Source: Lentimicrobiaceae bacterium
Lineage (GTDB): Bacteria > Bacteroidota > Bacteroidia > Bacteroidales > Lentimicrobiaceae
DNA: 6,125 nucleotides
Direction of reading: 5' to 3'
Assembly (NCBI GenBank): GCA_028697695.1
Contig: JAQVEI010000158.1
Span: 1 to 6,125, forward strand
Position numbers and translations under genes: made by a program. Positions 1 to 5,435 of this stretch are shown piece by piece; the first letter of the stretch is position 1, and each line of letters opens with the position of its first letter. Under the pieces are notes generated by a model. It searched no databases. It saw only the letters and a program-made list of their open reading frames with translations, and was not told the origin of the DNA.

Positions 1-671
1 CAAGGAAATGGCACAAGATTATCGGTTATCACAATGACTTTGGCGGCATATTGGGAGTCAGCCAGTGCAAACCCCAGCGAGCCACAGGCAGTTGGTCCGG
101 TGAGTCCGTTTGCATTTCCGAATGAATCGGCTGCCGGTGCTACAATCACGGCGATGTCTATCTTCACTTCCCCGTTTTGTACAGCCTGGTACCTGGTTCC
201 GTGAGAGCGCAAAACCGCAAGTCCCTTCATTTTCCCTTCGGAGGTAAAGCGGCCGAGGGGGCCGTTCATGCTTCCCTCAATGCGGTTCATGGTGCCATTT
301 TCAAGGTATTTCACCATAGGTGTATGGCACTCAAAAGATGCCGAAGGAAACCACACCAGGTCTTTGATGCCCATTTCCGAGGCGATTTCAAAAATCTGCA
401 GGGCAATTACATCCCCGTTTCTGAAGTGGTGATGGGTGGAAATGCACATCCCGTTTTTTATACCTGCTTTAATCAAAGCTTCTTTCAGAGAGGAGATCAG
501 TTTGTTTCCGTCGGGCGGAAAATCGGAGCAGGAGGGGATTGGCGGTCCGTATTTATTCCCGGTGGGTGTATGTGCCCCCACGCCCTGGAACGGAATCATG
601 GGCAGGCTATTTACAATGCCGGGGACTTCTCTCCCCACCTTGTTGGTTGTCAGCTGGTCGTATTTTTTCAT
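1..671 (-). CDS. citF: Citrate lyase alpha subunit (citrate:acetyl-ACP transferase), partial at 3' end
   Basis: This is the first 223 codons of the CitF subunit; the rest lies beyond the left edge (the family is usually about 500 residues). CitF swaps the acetyl group on the lyase carrier domain for citrate, making citryl-ACP, which CitE then cleaves; the complex is cytoplasmic. Visible support: the basic STHHHFRNGD motif at residues 79-88, VLRSHGTR at 153-160, the D-I-A-V-I-V-A-P-A-A-D-S-F-G-N-A-N-G block at about 172-189, CGSLGFA at 197-203 and the ITDNLVPFP segment at 215-223, all in family order. The ATG at 669-671 gives an N-terminus (MKKYDQ...GREVPG) leading directly into the conserved FQG segment. 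It begins 8 nt after the CitD-CitE stop, so the two are almost certainly co-transcribed and perhaps translationally coupled; I see no clear Shine-Dalgarno. Identity is confident; whether the C-terminal half is intact cannot be seen. Confidence 0.93.
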   Translation of the reverse strand, partial: MKKYDQLTTNKVGREVPGIVNSLPMIPFQGVGAHTPTGNKYGPPIPSCSDFPPDGNKLISSLKEALIKAGIKNGMCISTHHHFRNGDVIALQIFEIASEMGIKDLVWFPSASFECHTPMVKYLENGTMNRIEGSMNGPLGRFTSEGKMKGLAVLRSHGTRYQAVQNGEVKIDIAVIVAPAADSFGNANGLTGPTACGSLGFALADSQYAAKVIVITDNLVPFP

Positions 672-679
672 GATTCAGT

Positions 680-1894
680 TTATTTGTCTAAAGAAGGGTT
701 TATCCAGTCAGGATTCACTTTCCCGGTTTGTATGGCAAGGTTCATAATTTTCTCTGCCCTTTTCACCACCGGCAGGTCAATCATTTTTGTGCCCAGAGCA
801 ACCACGCCAAAGCCATTTTTGGAGGCTTCATTGTAGGCTGTCACAATTTTTTTTGCCTGATCAATTTCATATTCGCTGGGTGCGAAGCTTTCATTGATAA
901 TTTTCAATTGCCGGGGATGAATGCAACCCATGCCGTCGTATCCAATGGCCTTTGAATTCAGTGCATATTTTTTCAGTGCTTCCATGTCGGAAACATCGGA
1001 AAACACCGAGTCCAGTGCCTGTATGCCGGCAGCCTTGCAGGCGTTCAGCACCATACCCTTTGCAAACGCCGATTCTTTTCCTTCGTAGGTTCTTTGCGCA
1101 TCAATGTCGGCCGTATAATCTTCCAGACCTATTGTCATGGCCACGATGTTATCTGCAGCCTGTGCAATTTCAAAAGCCTTCATCACGCCCAGTGCCGTTT
1201 CAATGATTGGTATCAGCCTCACATAACCTGTTTGTCCCGTTTTCCTGAAAATGGTCCTGATTCTGTCGTTTACGCATGTAATCTGTTCGGCACTTTCCAC
1301 CTTGGGAACGAGTATGGTGTGCACGGCGTGGGGAATGATATCCTCCAGGTCGTCCAGCCCGAATGGGACTGGGTTAATCCGCACCATACGCTCGGCCCCC
1401 AGGAAGCTGTGGCTACGTAAAGCATTACGCACCAGCAGGCGGGCTTCTGGTTTTCTTTCAGGTGCCACGGAGTCTTCCAGGTCAAGGATAATTGCAGAGG
1501 GATTGTGAATGCCGGCATTAAGCATCATGGCAGGGGAATTACCGGGTAAATATAGCCTTGAGAACCAGTTCCGGTCGGGTGGGGAGACCTGCAGATTTTC
1601 CGGAAGGATTTCAAGTAAAAAGTTCTTGTCGGTTTTTATAAGCATTTTAATTGCTGCTTCCATTCTTGCGGCAATAACAAAGGGCAAGGCTCCCTTGTCG
1701 GTTATTTCAAGCTCAGCGTCCTTTATTTTAAAGAAATTCAGTATGTTGTGACATAGCTTCCTGATTGAATCCTCAAACAGGAAGCCTACCTTGCTTTGAA
1801 GTTTCAGTTGGATGCCGCCCGATTTTTTCAGTTCAAGCTTTATGAAGCAGTCTGAACGAACTTTATCACCTATGTTACCTACTGTTGCTATCAT
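680..1894 (-). CDS. citE: Citrate lyase CitD-CitE fusion (acyl-carrier gamma plus citryl-ACP lyase beta)
   Basis: This 404-residue protein joins two normally separate citrate lyase subunits. Residues 1 to about 88 resemble CitD, the carrier of the phosphoribosyl-dephospho-CoA arm: a glycine-rich start, RSDC at 13-16, GGIQLKLQSKV at 26-36, DKGAL at 66-70 and AARMEAA at 75-81. After a linker at about 89-108 comes a complete HpcH/HpaI-type CitE domain, which cleaves citryl-ACP to acetyl-ACP and oxaloacetate. Seen there: RLYLPGN (113-119), LDLEDSVAP (137-145), RINPV (172-176), VPKVES (196-201), PIIETALG (229-236) with E232, GLEDYTADI (256-264) with D259, and IHPRQL (325-330). By family analogy E232 and D259 are the Mg2+ ligands. 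Standalone CitE is about 300 residues and CitD about 95, matching the sum. The carrier serine appears displaced by one residue (see findings). It lies 18 nt after the transporter and 8 nt before citF. ATG 1894 is chosen because the CitD domain starts immediately. Confidence 0.9.
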   Translation of the reverse strand: MIATVGNIGDKVRSDCFIKLELKKSGGIQLKLQSKVGFLFEDSIRKLCHNILNFFKIKDAELEITDKGALPFVIAARMEAAIKMLIKTDKNFLLEILPENLQVSPPDRNWFSRLYLPGNSPAMMLNAGIHNPSAIILDLEDSVAPERKPEARLLVRNALRSHSFLGAERMVRINPVPFGLDDLEDIIPHAVHTILVPKVESAEQITCVNDRIRTIFRKTGQTGYVRLIPIIETALGVMKAFEIAQAADNIVAMTIGLEDYTADIDAQRTYEGKESAFAKGMVLNACKAAGIQALDSVFSDVSDMEALKKYALNSKAIGYDGMGCIHPRQLKIINESFAPSEYEIDQAKKIVTAYNEASKNGFGVVALGTKMIDLPVVKRAEKIMNLAIQTGKVNPDWINPSLDK

Positions 1895-1912
1895 AGATAG
1901 GTTTGTTTTGAA

Positions 1913-3397
1913 TTATTTGGCCCAGAGGGGCATTGTGCCATCCATTCCCATCATGGGAATAATTAAGAAATACAGGACAAGGGTCAGGAAAATGAGGCTG
2001 ATCACTTTCATTCCCAGTCCGCATTTTGCCATTTCGGGCACCGAGATTCTGTTACTACCAAAAATAACGGTATTTGGTCCGGTACCTGCCGGCATCATAA
2101 AGACGAAGGAACTTGCAAATGTTGCAGGGACCATCAAAAGAAGGGGATTTATATTGGCTGCTACTGCCATACTTGCCAGAATTGGCAGGAATATGTTTGC
2201 AGTAGCTGTGTTTGGGTTCATTTCGGTAAAAATGAGGACAATGCCCACGATGATAAAAAGTACGATTAAATCGGGGTAGGCACTCACGAACACCATCTGC
2301 TGTCCCAGCCATTCGGCCAGTCCGGTTACCTTAAAGGCTGTGGCAAGGGCATACCCTCCGCCAACAATTACGCCTACTCCCCAGGGAATCTGGCTGGCCT
2401 GTTTCCAGTCGAGTAATCTTTTTTCCTTATTGGCAGGTATTAAAAAAAGCAGCATGGCTGCAAACATACCCACCGTAGAGTCCTGCACAAAACCATCGAG
2501 GCCCAGCAGGTTGCTCCATCCTGGGATGGTAAATTGGCCTATGACAATGCTTTCGCGAAAGATCCAGCACAGGGCGGTCAATAAAAAAATTACGGAAACT
2601 CTTTTTTCGGCCGTGGACATTTTGCCCAGGTCGTGATATTCTTTGGTTATGACATCCCTGTTGCCTGGGATAGTCCCCTTTATTTTGAAATAGCGGGTGA
2701 GGTAGAACCACACAACTGGCAGGAAGATGATGACCAATGGCATTCCCAGTTTGAACCATTCGGTAAAACTAATCAGCGGGGATTCAGGAAACATTTTTGC
2801 CATCACGCCGCTGAAAATAAGGTTGGTGGGGGAGCCTATGAGTGTAGCTGTTCCTCCAATACTTGCCGAGTAGGCAATGGCAAGCATCAGGCCTATACCG
2901 AATTTCCCGGCATGTTCGGCATAGCTTTCCTCTTTTGCTATGATTGCAAATCCAATGGGCAGCATGAGCAAGGCGGCAGTCACATTTGCTATCCACATAG
3001 ACAGGAAGGCAGTTGCCAGCATCATACTCAGCAGGATTTTCCGGCGGCTTGTGCCTAATGTTTTTATGATGAAAAGGGCAATTCGTTTGTGCAGGTTATG
3101 CACTTCAATGGCCTTTGCCAAAAAAAAGCCTGAAATCATCATCAGTACGAGGTCGTGCCCGTAGTTGATTGCTGTATCTCCGGCGGGCATAATGCCCATA
3201 ACGGGAAAAAAGACCATGGGGACAAATGCCGTGGCAAAAATAGGGATGGCCTCGGTAATCCACCAGATAGCCATAAGCAGGGCAACCGCCGATGCATTTT
3301 TTGCTTCATTTGATAAACCTTCTACTACCGGGGAGAGGTAGATGCCCAGTAAAACGGCAATACCTAAAAAAAACCCAATGGATTTTCTTGAAAACAT
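1913..3397 (-). CDS. SLC13/DASS-family di/tricarboxylate transporter, probable citrate importer
   Basis: This 494-residue inner-membrane protein has about a dozen hydrophobic segments and the DASS layout. Conserved pieces include WWITEAIPI (45-53), SGFFLAKAIE (89-98), the first half-repeat motif MWIANVTAALLMLPI (134-148), SIGGTATLIGSPTNLI (179-194), IPWGVGVIVGGGYALA (337-352), the second half-repeat motif TEMNPNTATANIFLPI (391-406) and FASSFVFMMPAGTGPN (427-442). Family members are Na+-coupled symporters or exchangers of citrate, succinate and related anions; E. coli CitT belongs to this family. Leading an operon with citrate lyase makes citrate the likely substrate, which is inference. Both SNT signature tripeptides are altered (ANV at 137-139, PNT at 395-397), so ion coupling or specificity may differ from characterised homologues. 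Its ATG at 3397 is preceded by an AT-rich leader without a clear Shine-Dalgarno. It is the first gene of the left block, separated by 185 nt from the lipoprotein gene. Confidence 0.9.
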   Translation of the reverse strand: MFSRKSIGFFLGIAVLLGIYLSPVVEGLSNEAKNASAVALLMAIWWITEAIPIFATAFVPMVFFPVMGIMPAGDTAINYGHDLVLMMISGFFLAKAIEVHNLHKRIALFIIKTLGTSRRKILLSMMLATAFLSMWIANVTAALLMLPIGFAIIAKEESYAEHAGKFGIGLMLAIAYSASIGGTATLIGSPTNLIFSGVMAKMFPESPLISFTEWFKLGMPLVIIFLPVVWFYLTRYFKIKGTIPGNRDVITKEYHDLGKMSTAEKRVSVIFLLTALCWIFRESIVIGQFTIPGWSNLLGLDGFVQDSTVGMFAAMLLFLIPANKEKRLLDWKQASQIPWGVGVIVGGGYALATAFKVTGLAEWLGQQMVFVSAYPDLIVLFIIVGIVLIFTEMNPNTATANIFLPILASMAVAANINPLLLMVPATFASSFVFMMPAGTGPNTVIFGSNRISVPEMAKCGLGMKVISLIFLTLVLYFLIIPMMGMDGTMPLWAK

Positions 3398-3433
3398 GAA
3401 ACGGGGTTTTTCAAAATTTGAAATAAGAATATC

Positions 3434-3455
3434 CTGACATAATTAACAATGTCTG
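3434..3455. promoter_or_regulatory. Imperfect dyad upstream of the citrate operon, possible operator/promoter
   Basis: The arms GACAT (3436-3440) and ATGTC (3449-3453) form a perfect inverted repeat around an 8-base AT-rich spacer, with one further matching outer pair (C3434/G3455) after a T-T mismatch. It sits about 37-58 nt before the transporter ATG, where an operator would be expected. On the minus strand it includes TAATTATG, one mismatch from the Bacteroidota -7 consensus. The short arms could arise by chance in AT-rich DNA, and no regulator is encoded in the window. Confidence 0.25.
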
Positions 3456-3507
3456 AAAAAAAAGAAAATGAAAAGGAATTCAGGCCTGGTAATATCTGAG
3501 TAAGGAA

Positions 3508-3529
3508 ATAGTTGTTTTGCAACAACTAT
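3508..3529 (-). terminator. Hairpin terminator candidate after the lipoprotein gene
   Basis: A perfect 9-bp stem (ATAGTTGTT paired with AACAACTAT) closes a 4-base loop. Read on the minus strand it lies about 54 nt after the lipoprotein stop and is followed by TTTCC, a weak U-tract. The stem is AT-rich, so intrinsic termination may be leaky. Its position between the two blocks supports a role as the 3' end of the right-hand transcript; an mRNA-stabilising 3' hairpin is the alternative. Confidence 0.5.
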
Positions 3530-3567
3530 CTCCCCTACAGATTTCAATTACAGAGACTCACTATGCT

Positions 3568-3588
3568 TAACTAATCAACTAACTAATC
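3568..3588. repeat. Direct 9-base repeat spanning the lipoprotein stop codon
   Basis: TAACTAATC occurs at 3568-3576 and again at 3580-3588, a 12-base period. The second copy contains the lipoprotein stop codon (3583-3585); read on the minus strand the first copy supplies another in-frame TAG 12 bases further on. It looks like a small slippage duplication giving a back-up stop. Confidence 0.6.
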
Positions 3589-4353
3589 GTAGTAGGTGTA
3601 TTCCAACACTTCCTGCCAGCCTGCACCTGTACGGGTAATTTTTGAAACACGGTTTTTATTGTCAAACTCGTAGGCAATGGTGGTTCTTTTGGTGTTTGCC
3701 TCATCACCGGGTCCGTTCCAGTAATCCAGGTAATCAACCAGTTTCTTGCTGGGCTTACCATATAGGCCACTTACAGTGCGCCAGTATGAGTCGACAACAA
3801 TTACCTGATCAATGTTATTGACATTATCGCCCGGGGTATAGGAGAAAGTCTTAATTCTGTTTACTGCACCTGCATCATCGTAACGGGTGTGTTTGGTAAC
3901 ATTGCCATTGGTAATTTCAACATCCCATTTCAGGTGTTCAACGCCGCCCCAGAATTCTTTCACTTTTACCAGGTAGCCATCGGCATTGTACTCATAGGAA
4001 GCATATTCGCCGCCGCCCCAATCTTCTTTTGTAATTCTTCCCTGGGCATCCAGGTCATAAACAACAGGAGTTTGTCCTGTACGTGTAATTGACAATTTAC
4101 CGGGAACAGAATAATCATAATCATAGGCTTTGTCAAAGTCTGTTAACCAGAAGTTTTCAACTTTGGTCAGTCGCTTATCGGCATCATAGGTAAATTCCCA
4201 TATTTCCCATTCATCAACGCCCCAAACGGCTTTTACAGTCTTAAGTAAAGAAACTTCTGCTTCTTTTTTGTCGCCATCATCATCCTTGTCGCAGGAGATG
4301 GTAAATGTTGCCATAAACAGGGCAACCATCATAAAACTCAAATACTTTTTCAT
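3583..4353 (-). CDS. Surface-type lipoprotein with YD-like repeats (DUF4595-like)
   Basis: This 256-residue protein starts with a lipoprotein signal: MKKY, a hydrophobic core to about residue 19, then the lipobox-like TIS followed by Cys21. The mature end begins C-D-K-D-D-D, like the acidic +2 to +5 export signal that sends Bacteroidota lipoproteins to the cell surface. The body carries repeated tyrosine/aspartate units resembling RHS/YD repeats: FTYDADKRLTKVE (54-66), YDLDAQGRITK (99-109), YEYNADGYLVKV (120-131), RYDDAGAVNRIKTFSY (157-172) and YEFDNKNRVSKI (228-239). This pattern, with the late loop near GLYGKPSKK (197-204), resembles DUF4595 proteins; they lack an established function, so none is assigned. 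It has many tryptophans in its first half. The gene follows the permease by 39 nt and shares a leader element with it, so co-expression is likely. A hairpin follows its stop. Confidence 0.85.
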   Translation of the reverse strand: MKKYLSFMMVALFMATFTISCDKDDDGDKKEAEVSLLKTVKAVWGVDEWEIWEFTYDADKRLTKVENFWLTDFDKAYDYDYSVPGKLSITRTGQTPVVYDLDAQGRITKEDWGGGEYASYEYNADGYLVKVKEFWGGVEHLKWDVEITNGNVTKHTRYDDAGAVNRIKTFSYTPGDNVNNIDQVIVVDSYWRTVSGLYGKPSKKLVDYLDYWNGPGDEANTKRTTIAYEFDNKNRVSKITRTGAGWQEVLEYTYYD

Positions 4354-4364
4354 AAAAAATAGAA

Positions 4365-4376
4365 TTTAGTTAATAA
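4365..4376 (-). promoter_or_regulatory. Repeated leader element before the lipoprotein gene
   Basis: Read on the minus strand this is TTATTAACTAAA, 11 nt before the lipoprotein ATG. The identical 12-mer precedes the permease start at nearly the same distance, and the following bases in both leaders are T-rich up to the ATG. There is no Shine-Dalgarno in either leader, so the element may take part in translation initiation or mRNA control. The role is inferred only from its repetition and position. Confidence 0.4.
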
Positions 4377-4392
4377 AAGAGATTATTTAATT

Positions 4393-5400
4393 TTAGTTTC
4401 CTCCGGAAACGATTATAAAAATGAGGCCTGATATAAAAAACACGAACATGAGGAACAGCATGAGATTAATTCTGGAACCTGCTCCCTTGAATTCTTTCCA
4501 GATAAATACACCCCAAAGGGCTGCTACCATGGTCGCACCTTGTCCAAGCCCATAGGAAATGGCAGCACCTGCTTTTCCGGCTGCTATATAGCTGAGTGCC
4601 GTTCCAAGTCCCCAGATAATACCTCCCAAAACACCTACAGTGTGTGTAGAAAGACTGCCGCTGAAGTATTGTTTGTAAGAAACAGGTTCTCCAACAAAGG
4701 GTTTTTTCATTACAATGGTATTGAAAAGGAAATTACTTGCCAGAATACCTAATGAAAAAACAAAGAAAGCTGCATAGGGAGCCATTTTCCCGGCTTCAGG
4801 ATATTCAAAATTATTTAAATCCATTGATGCAGCTACGAACCTGTAGAAGAGCGACATGAGAAGTCCTGCACTCAGGGCAATCCAGATTCCTTTTTTGGAG
4901 GATTTTTCCTTTGATTTTTGTGCCATTTTTCCTGAGGCCATGCCGTTTAAAACAATGGCAACAACAACAAGAAAAACGCCCAGAAAAAGAACAAGGGGAT
5001 CGCCTTTTGGTGCGCCGATATAATTAACAGCCACCCCCAATACTAGGGCAAGTCCAACACCCAGCGGGAAGGCAACGGCCATACCTGAAATCGAAATTGC
5101 AGCAGCGAGAAGAATGTTGGAAGCGTTGAAAATAATTCCTCCGGCAAAGGCGCTCCAGAAATTTCGGCTGCTTACCTGTTCCAGGTCTTCAATAAAACCT
5201 CTGCCAAGTTCCCCATAACTGCCCAAGGTAAAGCCGAGGATTACAGAAAACAACAGGATGCCAATCACATAATCCCAGTAAAAGAGTTCATAACGCCATG
5301 TTTTTGAAGCGAGTTTCTGTGTATTTGCCCAGGAACCCCAGCAAAGCATGGTGACAAAACAAAGTGCAATGGCGAGAGAATAACTGCTAACTATGTACAT
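4393..5400 (-). CDS. GRP/DMT-superfamily permease (sugar or ureide transporter-like)
   Basis: This 335-residue integral membrane protein has about ten hydrophobic segments (roughly residues 7-22, 42-60, 82-102, 106-127, 135-153, 171-190, 207-228, 252-272, 277-299 and 311-332), the usual DMT-superfamily topology. The N-terminal MLCWGSWANTQKLA (18-31) and YELFYWDYVIG (37-47), the FNASNILLAAAIS segment (91-103), FPLGVGLALVLG (111-122) and the late GLGQGATMVAALWGVF (284-299) resemble the glucose/ribose porter and RhaT/ureide-permease group common in Bacteroidota. These proteins usually move sugars or nitrogenous ring compounds using a cation gradient; some databases mislabel them multidrug permeases. 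The substrate cannot be told from sequence. It ends with a short polar tail. Neighbours are an esterase-fold gene 35 nt upstream and a lipoprotein gene 39 nt downstream, suggesting one operon. The ATG at 5400 follows an AT-rich leader with a repeated 12-mer. Confidence 0.8.
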   Translation of the reverse strand: MYIVSSYSLAIALCFVTMLCWGSWANTQKLASKTWRYELFYWDYVIGILLFSVILGFTLGSYGELGRGFIEDLEQVSSRNFWSAFAGGIIFNASNILLAAAISISGMAVAFPLGVGLALVLGVAVNYIGAPKGDPLVLFLGVFLVVVAIVLNGMASGKMAQKSKEKSSKKGIWIALSAGLLMSLFYRFVAASMDLNNFEYPEAGKMAPYAAFFVFSLGILASNFLFNTIVMKKPFVGEPVSYKQYFSGSLSTHTVGVLGGIIWGLGTALSYIAAGKAGAAISYGLGQGATMVAALWGVFIWKEFKGAGSRINLMLFLMFVFFISGLIFIIVSGGN

Positions 5401-5412
5401 AAAAATTAAGGG

Positions 5413-5424
5413 TTTAGTTAATAA
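5413..5424 (-). promoter_or_regulatory. Repeated leader element before the permease gene
   Basis: This copy of the minus-strand 12-mer TTATTAACTAAA lies 12 nt before the permease ATG, inside the 35-nt gap after the esterase-fold gene. It is identical to the copy before the lipoprotein gene. It could be a shared initiation or post-transcriptional element; a chance match in AT-rich leaders cannot be excluded. Confidence 0.4.
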
Positions 5425-5435
5425 TCAAATCATTT

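Larger units (their letters stand above)
3398..3582 (-). other. Intergenic region upstream of the citrate operon
   Basis: This is the longest gap in the window (185 nt). In minus-strand order it holds a duplicated 9-base repeat just after the lipoprotein stop, a hairpin (3508-3529), a perfect 8-bp palindrome CAGGCCTG (3481-3488), a long pyrimidine-rich stretch (about 3456-3480) and an imperfect dyad (3434-3455). It presumably contains the promoter of the transporter-citrate lyase operon. The best match I find to the Bacteroidota -7 element (TAnnTTTG) is TAATTATG inside the dyad, with one mismatch; no convincing -33 element accompanies it. I see no open reading frame of note. Confidence 0.5.

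Noticed and set aside
177..836. 219-codon plus-strand open frame
   Set aside because: It runs antisense to citF and the end of citDE, both of which carry clear family motifs. Its translation shows no recognisable domain and looks like a reading-frame shadow.
1812..2279. 155-codon plus-strand open frame
   Set aside because: It is antisense to the transporter C-terminus and the CitD start, both of which are supported by family motifs; the translation mirrors complementary hydrophobic codons and has no domain of its own.
3366..3373. A8 homopolymer in the transporter start region (another at 3120-3127) as phase-variation switches
   Set aside because: Both runs encode ordinary hydrophobic or lysine-rich codons in an intact frame in AT-rich DNA; eight bases is short and there is no sign of slippage or a surface-variation role.
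3481..3488. CAGGCCTG palindrome as a separate operator
   Set aside because: An isolated 8-bp perfect palindrome is expected by chance and is not repeated elsewhere near a promoter.
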